Source of the DNA: Dryas octopetala
Lineage: Eukaryota > Streptophyta > Magnoliopsida > Rosales > Rosaceae
DNA length: 64,000 nucleotides
Assembly (NCBI GenBank): GCA_963921425.1
Contig: OY992834.1
Span: 9,159,271-9,223,270 of the forward strand
Direction: 5' to 3'
The notes under the pieces were generated by a model, which did not search any database, had not been told where the DNA came from, and saw nothing but the letters and a program-made list of their open reading frames with translations. This document shows positions 1 to 11,200 of this stretch, one piece after another; positions within the stretch are counted from its first letter, which is position 1, and each line of letters opens with the position of its first letter. The position numbers and the translations under genes were made by a program.

Positions 1-694
1 GACAGGACCCAGTTATGGACCATATCCATTTCATGGGGGTATGCGGTTCAAATAGTTCGGGGCATAGTTCTGCCCCGAGAAATGGAACTGCCAGCTAGGA
101 CCTTCATGAATTGGTACAGGCAAGCTGACTACGCTGGACATGCATTCAACACTCGCCCCGTCAGCAAGAACAGGTGTCAAAAACCATTTGTGTATTACTT
201 GTCGAATGCTCTATACAATGCAAAAACGAATCGGACGGCTACTGAGTATGTCCAATATCGGGACTCAAACCGGGATTGCAGTTGGAAGATGGCGAATCCC
301 TCTCAAATTCATAGAGTGCATGTCTATAAAACACCTGACCCGTATTTATGGGACAAGGTAATTAATAATATTAGTTTTTCTTTAACGTAAGTCAAGTCTT
401 TCGCGCTACATTATAGTCTTTTTTTTTTTTACGTATTTTTATTAGATTTTTTTTTACTAAATGATGTGTTAGTGTTTCTTTTATTTTGATGATCTTTACA
501 TTATTGTTATTTTTTTTTTTCGAGTTCTTTGCATGTCATACTCACGTGCACCCATTACTGAGGAAGATATTTGCTTGTAATTTGAACAGTCTCCAAGGAG
601 AAGCTGTTGCAGAATCTTGCCAAATACCAAGAAGAAAGACACCATGGTCATTGATGTAGGAGTATGCCATGAAGATGAAGTGATGGGAGTGTGA
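1..694 (+). CDS. DUF604 / fringe-like glycosyltransferase, C-terminal exons (5' end outside window)
   Basis: Two exons, 1-357 and 590-694, give the last 153 residues of a protein that starts left of the window. Frame 1 is open from the first base. The intron has a GT donor at 358 and an AG acceptor at 588-589, phase 0. Residues LWTISISWGYAVQIV followed by PARTFMNWYR, and later CSWKM and KTPDPYLWDK, are the pattern I know from the C-terminal part of plant DUF604 proteins, which are fringe-related, GT31-like, Golgi type II membrane proteins. The last exon, beginning SPRRSCCRILP and ending HEDEVMGV, matches the conserved Cys-Cys tail and supports the splice. The catalytic DXD region would be upstream and cannot be seen. 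Donor sugar and acceptor are unknown for this family. The family call is firm; no member can be named. Confidence 0.85.
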
Positions 695-1829
695 CAAAGT
701 ACATGGAAGAGCCTTTCCAAAACAACAAAAATTGTTTTTTCCTTTTTTTTTTTCAAAAAATTACCATACATATATCCATTGTATTCAAATATTGGATGTT
801 GTTTAGAGAATTTAGTTTTTTTTTTTTTTATGAGGTTAGAGAATTTAATTAAAGTAAACAAAGAAAGAGAATGAATATATATTGAGAATCCAAAGACTTT
901 TCTGATACTCATATAGTAAATTAATATATACAATTTAATTTGTTTTGTTTATTATGCATGCTGCAACTTATTCTCCAATATTTCTTGAGTCAACTAAGCT
1001 GTCACGATCGCAGATGCCAAAATATTTTATGCAAATATTGATTTTTTTGTTGTGAATGGTAAGTTGTTGTAGGTTATGTCATCTGAAATGAAAATAAACA
1101 ACAGATTTGGATTGTGATCATTCTGGAGATCGAAAATGTATTAAATTCTTGTAGGTGGAAGCCATTTTTGTCATTTAAAAATAACGTCTGAATAAAGTAT
1201 GGCAGTGATTCTTTTCACATACCAAAATTTAAAATTATACTTTTACTAAATACGTCAATTCTATTTGCATGATCTCACTTGTTTGAATTTATCTTTTAAT
1301 AATTCTTGAAAAATACCAAAAATAAACCATTTGAATCATCCAATTGTAGAGATTAGCTGTACAAAAACTTTTAGGAAGAATAATAAGTTCTTCCATCAGT
1401 TATTCATTAAGTTTTAAATTAAATGGGTATGTTTCATTTAAAAAAAAAAAACCCCTAAATGGGTATGATGTCCATAAAAAATTGTCACATGGTAATGGTA
1501 TGATACAAGTGGCGCGTTATTTCTATATCGTGTATGATAGACGTCTCTCTAGGTGTTATAATGCTATGTGTCATGTTATTTTAAAAACCTATAAATTTTA
1601 TGTGAGATTTTTTTATTGGGGCAGTTGTACCATGTGTATGATGCAAGCTCTATTCGTATGCTTACATGTATTATTAATTTAAGTAAATTTTGAGAAATTC
1701 TTGAATAAGGCGGTCAAACCACTTGAGTGGTATGACCACTTAATGTTACAACGTTATGTGTATTGTTTATTTAAAAAAAAAAATTGTAAATTTTACTTAA
1801 CATATATGTACATATGTCAGCATATCATT
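695..1829. other. AT-rich intergenic stretch
   Basis: This holds the 3' flank of the DUF604 gene and then AT-rich sequence with poly-T and poly-A runs. No ORF with family likeness, no RNA gene and no clear repeat was seen. Confidence 0.6.
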
Positions 1830-2309
1830 TAGGGGTGGACGCGGTCCGGTTAGATACGGTTTGGACATCAAATTGGAAACCAAATTAATAAACTTTAACG
1901 ATTGGTTTGGTCAAGTTTAACACTAAAATAATTTGTAAACCAGACCACTTATAACCGGTTTGGTTAAGCGGTTTTTGTGTAAAACAACAAACTTTAAATT
2001 CAACTAACAATAATCAAATAATTAATTATTAAATTTGAAATAATTTCACTAAAGTATTCAAAACAATAAAACATGAATAATATCAATATAACAATATAAA
2101 TCAAGCAAACAAACTATGCCACATATAAAAAATATTAACAAAATATAATAAACGGTTCAATTTTATGGATTTGTAGAAATTTCAAACCGCTACCAAACTA
2201 GTAGGAACGATTTGGTTCGGATTGATTTGATTTTTTTACTTTTTCATTGACCAAATCAAACCAAAACCAGTTTTTGGAGGTTTGGTCCGGCCGATTTTGC
2301 ACACCCCTA
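1830..2309. mobile_element. Small non-autonomous DNA element (MITE-like) with TAGGGGTG termini
   Basis: The stretch opens with TAGGGGTG and closes with the reverse complement CACCCCTA. Inside both ends are GGTCCGG/CCGGTTTGG-rich tracts in opposite orientation. Nothing coding lies between. Ends of this type are common on short hAT-like elements in dicots. The flanking 8-mers match only weakly, so the target-site duplication is not proved. Confidence 0.55.
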
Positions 2310-2614
2310 ATTATTTTCATTAGAGGTTGCACGGTTGCACCCTACACATGGTTTGACCATACACAGCCTCGTAACACCCGATCGTACCATACGCGTTGTA
2401 CGACTAACCCAAAATATACCACACCGCTGTTCCACTAAAAAATCTATCGATTCATTCATTTGCAAGTTTGCAACTCAACCCAGCGGTCCAGCCAATCAGT
2501 CCCGAGCGCGTGGGTCCCGCCAACTACTCGGACTTTCCCACCCTAAACCCGAACCTCCAGTCTCTTGTCTTTCCCACCATCCCCGAATTCTCAGACCTTC
2601 TCCATCGCTCTCTC
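2310..2614 (+). other. Upstream region of the malectin-like gene
   Basis: Pyrimidine-rich sequence just before the ATG at 2615 is the likely 5' UTR. The reading frame stays open upstream to about 2468, but no in-frame ATG occurs before 2615. No firm TATA box was picked out. Confidence 0.4.
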
Positions 2615-4021
2615 ATGGAGCTTCCGTACACGAAACTCGCACTCTTTCTCTCTCTCCTCTCTCTCTCTACCCTCTCCGCGCTCTCTATCTCCTCCTTCTC
2701 TCCTGTCGACAACTACCTCGTCGACTGCGGCTCCACCGTGGACTCTACCGTCGACAATCGCCGATTCGTCGCCGACTCGTCCGCATCCTCGTCCTCGACT
2801 CGGTCCCTTTGGCTCCGGAATGAAATCCCATCTCCCAATTTGCCCCCAATTTACAACACGGTTAGGGTTTTCATGCGGCCCTCCAAGTACGAGTTCCAGA
2901 TCCGAGACCAAGGGACCCACATGGTACGTCTCCATTTCCAGAGCCTCAATTCTTTGAATTTCGATTGGAATAACGCTCAATTTCATGTCCTGGTTAATGG
3001 GTTTGTGGTTTTGACAAACTTTAGAGTTGGGGGTATATTAAACCCTGTTGTTAAGGAGTACTTGATCTGGGTCAGTCCTGGAAAGATTGTAATTGATTTC
3101 ATTCCTGCTAAAAAATCACACTTTGCTTTCGTGAATGCTATTGAAGTTATTTCTGCGCCTAAGGACCTTGTTGCCGATACGGCAATGTTTGTGAATGGTG
3201 AGAAAGTTGAGGACTTTGATGGGTTGACCAAGCAAGCGCTTGAGGTTGTGTATAGGGTCAATGTGGGAGGTCTTAAAGTGACACCCTTTAATGATACTCT
3301 ATGGAGGACTTGGATTCCTGAGGATGGTTATTTGGTGACGAGTTTCGGGTCAAAGAGAAAGTATTTTGGCGGTCGGATTAAGTATCAGGATGGAGGGGCT
3401 AGCCGGGAAGTTGGTCCTGATAATGTGTATAACACGGCCCGAGTGATTCCTAGTACGAATGCTTCGATTCCCAATATCAAAATGACATGGATGTTTCCTG
3501 CCATTGGAGGATACAAGTATCTGGTTCGGATGCATTTTTGTGATATTGCTAGCATTTCGATCGGATTGCTGTATTTCAATGTTTATGTCAATGGGAATTT
3601 GGCATATAAGGATTTGGATTTATCCAAGGCTGCAAATTACATGTTGGCCTCTCCATTCTATGCAGATTTTGTGGTCGATGGAGCAGATTCAGGTCGTTTG
3701 ACTGTGAGTGTAGGACCGTCGAATATGAGTGAACCGTATGCCATTGATGGCATCTTGAATGGTATTGAGATCATGAAGTTGAATAACTCAATGGGGAGTC
3801 TTGATGGTGAGCATTGTGCAGGGTGGGTTTTGAAGAGCTGGCCAAGAGGACATGTTAGTTTCTTGGTTCCTTTGATTGCTGCTGCCTGTTTGCTGCTAAG
3901 CATATCCATGGCTCTGCGCAGGAGGAAGGTTGGGAAGGACTTTGTGGCATGGTCAAGACTGCCTACATATGTTTCAGAAGTTGATGTCAAGCATGGCAAT
4001 ACTCAGCCATCAGTTAATTAA
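2615..4021 (+). CDS. Malectin-like receptor-like protein of CrRLK1L type, without kinase domain
   Basis: A single exon of 469 codons (468 residues). The start is the first in-frame ATG and is followed at once by a hydrophobic signal peptide (residues 1-26 or so). Residues about 30-400 resemble the tandem malectin-like ectodomain of CrRLK1L receptors. Landmarks are DNYLVDCGS near the start, the FVNAIEVISAPKD segment, and NDTLWRTWIPEDGYL, DNVYNTARVIPS, RLHFCDI and DGILNGIEIMKL. One membrane span lies near residues 414-433 and is followed by RRRK and a 30-residue cytoplasmic tail. A normal CrRLK1L has about 800-850 residues with a Ser/Thr kinase after this point. Here the frame ends at TAA and no kinase-like sequence was seen downstream. 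It reads closest to the At5g24010/At2g23200 type as I remember it. It could be a co-receptor or decoy, or a truncated gene; the clean ORF argues against recent decay. Confidence 0.85.
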   Translation: MELPYTKLALFLSLLSLSTLSALSISSFSPVDNYLVDCGSTVDSTVDNRRFVADSSASSSSTRSLWLRNEIPSPNLPPIYNTVRVFMRPSKYEFQIRDQGTHMVRLHFQSLNSLNFDWNNAQFHVLVNGFVVLTNFRVGGILNPVVKEYLIWVSPGKIVIDFIPAKKSHFAFVNAIEVISAPKDLVADTAMFVNGEKVEDFDGLTKQALEVVYRVNVGGLKVTPFNDTLWRTWIPEDGYLVTSFGSKRKYFGGRIKYQDGGASREVGPDNVYNTARVIPSTNASIPNIKMTWMFPAIGGYKYLVRMHFCDIASISIGLLYFNVYVNGNLAYKDLDLSKAANYMLASPFYADFVVDGADSGRLTVSVGPSNMSEPYAIDGILNGIEIMKLNNSMGSLDGEHCAGWVLKSWPRGHVSFLVPLIAAACLLLSISMALRRRKVGKDFVAWSRLPTYVSEVDVKHGNTQPSVN

Positions 4022-4864
4022 ATCGAGCAGCATTTAGGGGTCAATGAAATACCAGCTGTTGTTTTGTAACTTTGAGTTTGAGTCCTTAAACAGAGTGTTG
4101 TATTGTTATTCTATAGGTTGTATGACCAGTATGAAGTGTATAAAATATTACATGTAATTATGCAGTGAGAGGGGATCACTTGCCAGAGGTTTATTATGTT
4201 ATTTTGTTAGGTTGTGAATTAAGATCACACGCTAATCAACAGTTTTGATTCAAGTTTAGCAACGTAGCATGCTAGATTGTTTGGCAAGAGAGAATTTCCC
4301 ATTATGCAGCAGTCTAAGTTGTATAAGTTTCACGCTTAATAGGCATTGTTCAATTTGATAGCTTGCCGTACCTTCCATTCTTACTGCAATAACTTTCTGC
4401 AGTTCTCTGATTCTTAATTTTGGTATTCCTGTACTAGATGATTTTGTTTAATTGTTAATAAGGTATTTCCAATGACTTATGCAGCAGTCGTTACTTGTAA
4501 GACTTTCTTAGATCAGTGGATGTGGTTGGTTTTCTGTACGTCTCATTTGAGATTTTGAGTCTCCATCTGTGTATCTTGTATTCATGTTAAACTAGCGATT
4601 GGGGATAGTCTTCTTCATCCTTGTTGCTTGAAATCAAATGGAGATTACTCCTCCGTTTAGTAATCAATATATATTATTTTAAAAGGCCTATCAAAATTAT
4701 ATACGACACAATAACACAGTATGAATAGAGTTTATAACACATGTTAATTTTGAGTATATGTATGTTTGACACAATAAATTAACAGTCGGATTTATGTTTA
4801 GAATAACACGATACAAATATACGAAAACTCAACACGTTGCTAAATCTACAGTTAAATTTACAAG
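4022..4864. other. 3' flank of the malectin-like gene and AT-rich spacer
   Basis: No kinase-like continuation was found in any frame just after 4021. The region holds an AT-rich 3' UTR and then sequence rich in short ACACGA-type motifs that may be old repeat debris. Nothing coding was seen. Confidence 0.5.
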
Positions 4865-5815
4865 CAGTGACGGCTCAATGGAAAGTGAGGTTTAAGACAA
4901 AATTACACAGAGGCTTTCCAAATATATTATTCAAAAATTTTTTTTTTTTTTTTAAATCTTAAGGTAGGACTTAGGAAGCCTTTTTTTCTTAAGTTTTTCA
5001 TATGAGCAATGTTTGGATCCTTATGTTTGAGAACTAACATTGTTCTTATGACTAATTAAATAAGCCCATAATGGGGTCCAGCATCCCAACTCTCTTTTCT
5101 CTCTCATAGTAAAGCTCATTTAATTGGTTATGAGGACAAGATTGGTCCTCAAATATGAGGACTCAAACATTTTTCTTTTCATAACCAGATTTAAATTTCC
5201 TACTAGACATAATTAATATTACTAATAAGAAACAAAAGCTAAAGTATGAGATACAATATTCAAGAACAATAAAACTTGATTTTAAACTTTGAAGTAATGG
5301 CTTTGCTAGTCTACACTTGTCGCATAGATGAACTAGCTCTTCAAGCAAAAAATCAACCTGTAGGCCTGCTTCTTTTAGTTTTAGACGAGAGATATTATAG
5401 AGAATGAGAGAAAAGGAAAAAAAAAAAAAAAAGACAGATCACAATGCACAAATGAAACAAATGTGAGATGTCCCTGAAAACAATTCATGAAGCAATTTTT
5501 TTTGTCCTGAGCATTCATAAAGTAATTAATTCATCTATTCATGCTTTATTTCATGCTTAAGGGAATAAAATAAAAAAAATCAAAAGTCTCACTAACAAAT
5601 AATGAGGAATCTCACATCTAAACATTAAACAATAAAGTGGAAAGCCTCTTTCTAAATTATGAGGCCTAATTGGCTAATTATAAATATTTAAAGATTTTTT
5701 TTTTTTAATAATGTGTTAAATACTTTTAATACGAGGCCTTCCTCAACTTGAGGCCCTAGGGAGAGGCCTTGCTCGCCTTATGCTTATGCTTATGCTTATG
5801 CTTGAGCCGGCAGTG
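4865..5815. mobile_element. hAT-like non-autonomous element, about 950 bp
   Basis: The left end reads CAGTGACGGCTCAA. The right end, reverse-complemented, reads CACTGCCGGCTCAAG, so about 13 of 15 bases agree, in the style of TIP100/hAT termini. The 8-mers outside are TTTACAAG and GTTACAAC, which share TTACAA and look like a worn 8-bp target-site duplication. No transposase frame is present. The right end carries a hexamer tandem run (TTATGC about 4 times, 5778-5802). A foldback element is nested inside at 5008-5171. Confidence 0.7.
5008..5171. repeat. Foldback element nested in the hAT-like element
   Basis: The left arm begins AATGTTTGGATCCTTATG and the right arm ends ATGAGGACTCAAACATT, its near reverse complement. 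The arms are about 50 bp each around a short centre. This is a small MITE-type hairpin sitting within the larger element. Confidence 0.65.
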
Positions 5816-6387
5816 GTTACAACTTACAAGGTCTTAAAATTTTTTTTTTGTGTTTTGATCATGCATTTCTTATATTTTTTTTGGCCGCTCATGCATTTTT
5901 TATATTAAATGTTCCTCTATGTATGAGATTTAATTTTCCATTTTGAAGATGCATCCTCGCAACAGAAAGTTACCAGAGTTTCCCTTTGGAGTTTACACGC
6001 GTTCCTCACACATCAGCCTTTGAAACATGCAATACACACATAAGACACGGGCCTGCCTTACGAAATCACAATTAAACACGTGGCCACGTGCACTTTAATC
6101 AATCCTAGTTTACCGTACCTTACCTTACTGTAAGGTCCGTACACGAATGGAGTTTTGAGTGTGATCAGCTGCAAGAGGGGCAGTATTGTACAGAGGAAAA
6201 ATTAAGGAAATAAATTTACAGGTGTAATTTCTCTCATCATACTTGATAAAATAAATAGAGATAAATAGATATATATACTCTTAGGTGAAAATTAAAGACA
6301 AATTATAGCAATTGGTTAATTTTTACCACGGTTGTATATAAGTTTTTCTTTGAGATAAAATACTTGAGAGTGTATATATAATATCTC
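5816..6387. other. AT-rich intergenic stretch
   Basis: Short low-complexity tracts only, with one locally GC-richer patch near 6000-6180 holding CACGTG at about 6085. No gene or clear repeat was recognised. Confidence 0.4.
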
Positions 6388-7050
6388 GTCATATATTAAT
6401 TATAGAGAAAAATTACAAACATGAAACATATTTTGATGGTTGTTTTATTTTAGGATATTAATTTTGATTCGTGTTAATGAAAGACACATACTTTTATTTT
6501 ATGTTAATTAAGAACCCTATTTTATCTCAACTTTAGCTCGATATTGGATCTATTAAAATTCCACCAAATCTAGCAAACTTATACTTGGTTTAAAACTATG
6601 CATCTCTTCTTTACAACCATATAAAAATCACTTAAATCGAACATTTACAACTCCATATAATTGGCCCAAAATTAAGGTACCCGAAACTGTCCAATCGGAC
6701 TTCTGCGAAAAAATTTAAAAAATCAGATAGTTTCGGGTACCTACTTTATGGCCGATTATCTGGAGTTGTAGATATCCGATTTGGGTGATCTTTATATGGT
6801 GTAAAAAGAAGATGCATATCTTTAAACCCAGTATAATTTTTTTTTTTTCTGAATTTAGTAGAGTTTTGATGGGTTCAACGTCGGGCCAAAGTTGAGATAA
6901 AAACTGAAAAAAAAACATGGTCCTTAATTGACACAAAATAAAAATATGTGTTCATTCATTAGCATAAAACAAAATTAATGTCCTGAAATGAAACTACCAT
7001 TAAAGTATGTGTCATGTTTGTAAATTTTTCTCTTAATTATATGATATGAC
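6388..7050. repeat. Long inverted repeat (foldback MITE), about 660 bp
   Basis: The two halves are diverged reverse complements across nearly the whole length, with the centre near 6715. Matched pairs include GGTACCCGAAACT (6678) with AGTTTCGGGTACC (6728), and the outer ATAGAGAAAAATTACAAACATG with CATGTTTGTAAATTTTTCTC. Transcribed, it would fold into one long imperfect hairpin. It has no coding content. Confidence 0.75.
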
Positions 7051-7561
7051 TACTTATTATGATAATAAGGGTGTATACTACCATTACAGGCTTTACAGCT
7101 AAGTTTTTTTTTGTATTATAAAAACACTATTGAGTAAATTGATTAAAAGTTAAAACCACCGTTCTTTTGTTTTGTCCTCTAAATTTTGTAAGGGATTGGA
7201 AAATTAAGTTTACGAACAAGATGTTTATATGGGGTGTGACATCTTCACATCACTCATATACAAATTGTAGAGCACTAATATACCAATGTTTTAAAAAAGA
7301 ATTAATATAATCATTAATTTGTTAATTACTATTAGTGTGGTTTGATATTTCCATAATACAAACAGTATAAGATATAATAAGGGGTTATGAAACAATCATC
7401 AAATGTTGCATGGCCCTTGCAGCACATATACTTGTGGTTGACTTCAAATTAAATGAATCAACTTGATCATATATATAGCTAGCTCGCCGGCCTTAATTGA
7501 TAAGTGTCACCCAAATTTAATTTGGATAAACAAATATATATATATATATATATATACATAA

Positions 7562-7969
7562 ATGCTTTAAAGCTGACTAGTTAATAAGATAATACAATAC
7601 TAACCATCATTTTGGGCCCACTACACAATGTAATTTTATAATCCAAACCGTTCATATTTTAGGTCTCTATTCAAAGATTAACCTTGCAAAAAATCAACCA
7701 AATCAGAAATCATTTAGTCATTCGATTATCATTACAATCATTTCATGTTTTATTGAAAAAATTGTGTTCGTCCATTTACATGAGCACAATTAGCTTACTA
7801 ATAGTTGGCTAAATGATTTCCGATTTTGTTACTTTTTTTTTAAGGATGATCTTTAAATAAGAGCCTACAAAATAAACGGTTCAGATCATGAAATTACATT
7901 GTCTAGTGGGCTCAAAATGATAGTTAGCGTTATATTATCTTATTAACTTGTTAGCTCTAGAGCACTCCT
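7562..7969. mobile_element. MITE with about 150-bp inverted arms, upstream of the FRO gene
   Basis: The left arm holds ACTAGTTAATAAGATAAT and GGGCCCACTACACAATGTAA. The right arm holds their reverse complements, TTACATTGTCTAGTGGGCTC and ATTATCTTATTAACTTGTTA. The element sits between (TA)n tracts. A second member of the same family, with matching arms and internal sequence, lies at 39917-40313. It ends about 115 bp before the FRO TATA box. Confidence 0.75.
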
Positions 7970-8083
7970 CTATATATATAGTTCCCTCCTAACAGTGCAC
8001 CAGTGACATGAACCATGCTGCTTTAAGTCCAAATTAAGCCTAGATTTTATGTATGCATTATTATATAGTACAAACATTCCCCC

Positions 8084-8090
8084 TATAAAT
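8084..8090 (+). promoter_or_regulatory. Probable TATA box of the FRO gene
   Basis: TATAAAT in a C-rich context (CCCCTATAAATATATCCC) lies 139 bp before the ATG at 8223, which puts transcription start near 8115. It also makes the in-frame ATG at 8049 unlikely as the start, since that lies upstream of the box. The 5' UTR ends with a GA-rich run (8189-8219). Confidence 0.55.
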
Positions 8091-8222
8091 ATATCCCAAT
8101 TCCACTCACATTCTCCATCAACAACGTACTTCTCTCAAGTCACACTCAGCTCCCTAGCTAAGCACCCAAAAATCTCTCTCTACCTGAAAGAGAGAGCTAG
8201 AGAGAGAGAGAGAGAGATAGAT

Positions 8223-11200
8223 ATGGATGCACAGGTGGTAGTTAAAAGTTCATCACCTCCTTCCCATGAAGGAATCAGGATGGTAAGGTCAGCAATAAGG
8301 CTGCTACCAATATTGCTAGTGTCTCTGGGGAGTCTTCTAATTTGGATCATGATGCCCACCAACACATATAAGCAAATCTGGTCGCCTGCAATCAAAGCAA
8401 AGGCCAACTCCTCAACCTATTTTGGAGCACAAGGCAATTAATCCAAAATCTTAATCTTAATCTTGCATGCTTTAATTTCTAATTAATTAGAAGAAGGGTA
8501 TGTCCATTATTAATTGCTTAATGCTATTGTATATCTTATATATATGTTACATATATGCATGCTTGCTGCAGGTTCGAGGTTTCTGATATACTCATTCCCC
8601 ATTTTGTTCATTGCTGCATTGGGTTGTGTCTATCTCCATCTGGGAAAGAAGTTGAATGATTACAAAATGGAAAGGTACTAATTAATATTGTTATTAGTAC
8701 TTGATCACCTTCTTTTTTTTAATATTGCCTATTAATATTGAAAATTAATTTTTAATTTTCATGATCATGATCATCAGCAGCATTAAAGGCAAAAAGGATC
8801 GATTTGCTATATGGAAACAGCCTATGTTGGTGAAAGGCCCATTAGGAATTGTCTCTAGCATAGAGCTTGCCTTCTTCATCATGTTCATTGTTCTCCTAGT
8901 GTGGTCTTATTCAACCTACATACACAACAGTTTTGTCACAATCACCCCAAAATCAGCAGCAAAAAACCATGAAAAAGTGTAAGATTTAATTTCTTATCAA
9001 ATAAACACAAATTTGACAAATACCCTTTAAATGAATTGTGCTGAAATTAGAGATTGAACACAAATCTTTGTGTGTTTGGCAGATGGGAATCTAAGTTGGA
9101 GAGTGCAGCATTGATACTAGGGCTTGTGGGGAACATATGCCTTGCCTGTCTCTTCTTCCCTGTGGCTCGTGGGTCTTCAATTCTGCCACTGGTTGGGCTC
9201 ACTTCTGAGGCCAGCATCAAATACCATATATGGCTTGGACACATGGTCATGACACTCTTCACAGCTCATGGCCTTGGTTACATCATCTATTGGGCTGTTA
9301 CACATGAAATTTCCAAGGTAATAAATAAATCAAGTACATATATATATATTGGTCGAAGTCAAGTATATATTTAGAAAATATATATCCAATTGAGTCATGG
9401 ACTGTGAATTGTTTCGTTTGATTTTCTTCTAAATATAAGAGAAATTTTAATAGTTTAATTGGAAAATTTAATAGTGTGTCATTGGGAACTGGTATTTCAT
9501 CAAAACGGCCAACATAAGCTTTTTTGGTCTTCTCTTGGATAGAAACTCTGACCAAAAAACAATGAGATATTCACAAAATTTATAGAGAATATATCCAAGA
9601 AATATGATGCCAAACAAAGTTCTCTTGGTAACGTATATTAATTTAGGGAAAGCTAAGGTCAATTCCAAGTTTTCCCTTTTATGGAGAAAACGTATTCTCT
9701 CATAAAATAAATTTCTTTTTTCGTTTTTTATTGGCCGCTGTTTTCTTTTTCATATTAATTGGACAGTTACGCATGACTTTTATAGTACGTTTCTACACAT
9801 ATTTAAAAAGTGTTATGCATTCATTTAAGCAATCGTATGATAGTCCACGTACCCCAGGTCGTACAGCGACCGCCCCACCAGAGAGTTTAGGGTTTAGGAG
9901 AGTTTCTTTTGATTTGAGCTAGAAATACTGCTGGTGGGACCCAGTTAGTGAGTGGGTGTACACTTTAACCCTGCATTTTTGGAAGTGGCTTTGATTAGTA
10001 CCTTTCAAAGTGGACTGAGCCTAACATTTTATGAGGCCCACAACAGTTCTCAGTTCTTTGGCCCATATTTAACGACCAAAGTGATACCAACTGGTCTACA
10101 AGAAATCAATGAAGAAAGAAGGGATGAGGGTTGACTTTGTAACCCCAAAAAGAAAATCCAAAAGGAAAAGAATGAGTGTTCACTTTGTCTTTGAGTCCAT
10201 GAGATCTATTGTTAGATTTTTAAATATCCATAATATTCCTTTTTTTTTAATACATTTTTCAACCAACTTCGCCCGTTTGGTATCCTACTCAAAATTTTTT
10301 TTCAAAAATTAAGATTTTTTTGTTTAATGTGAGCTTTCAAAATCAATTTTTAAAATTTAAAAACTTGTTTGGTATGAAATTTAAAAATAATTTTTAAATT
10401 TAAAAAATGATGACAGCTAAAAAAGAAGAAAGTGTAAAAAAAAAATGAGAAAAACGATATTTTATCATTTTTTAAAAGAGGCATGTTTTTGAATTACGTT
10501 TTCTTGCCTAAACCTTGTTTTATTGTTTTTGAAAAAAAAAATTTTTGAATAGAATACCAAACCGGCCCTAAGTTTTTCTTTTTAAGCATTTTTAATGTGT
10601 TACATGTTTGTTTCAATTGTAGATGGTAAAATGGGATAAAACCGGCGTATCAAATGTAGCAGGAGAGGTAGCTTTGCTATGTGGACTAGTCATGTGGGGG
10701 ACTGCCATCCCTCGCATTAGGCGTAAAGTCTTTGAGCTCTTCTTCTACGCTCACTACCTTTACATCCTCTTCATGATCTTCTTCATCTTTCATGTTGGCA
10801 TCTCCTATGCTTGCATTATGCTCCCTGGTTTCTACCTCTTCTTGGTTGATCGGTTCTTGAGATACTTACAATCCCGAAAAAGAGCACGACTAATCTGCGC
10901 ACGAGTTTTGCCATGTGAAACCCTAGAACTCAACTTCGCCAAGACCCCAGGTATTATCATTTGTCTACATTTAATAACATAACATGTTATGTTGTCAAAC
11001 TATCAACTTCACTTTGTTAATTATATAAATTGATAATTTAACAATATAATATCCCAGATTGTCTGACAACAGACAATTTCTCATATTTACAAATAATTGT
11101 TATTGTTGATTAATTTTGTTCGTGTGTTTTGTATTGGCAGGGTTGAAATATAATCCAACAAGCATCATGTTCATAAATGTGCCTAGTATTTCCAAGTTGC

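Noticed and set aside
2468-2614. Open frame upstream of the malectin-like start
   Set aside because: It begins at TTG, not ATG, and the ATG at 2615 is followed at once by a signal peptide.
2983-3999. Minus-strand ORFs within the malectin-like gene
   Set aside because: They are shadows of a strongly coding plus-strand frame.
8049-8222. In-frame ATG upstream of the chosen FRO start, giving 58 extra residues
   Set aside because: The TATA box at 8084 lies downstream of it, and the extra residues (with a GA-repeat-coded RERERE run) have no family likeness.
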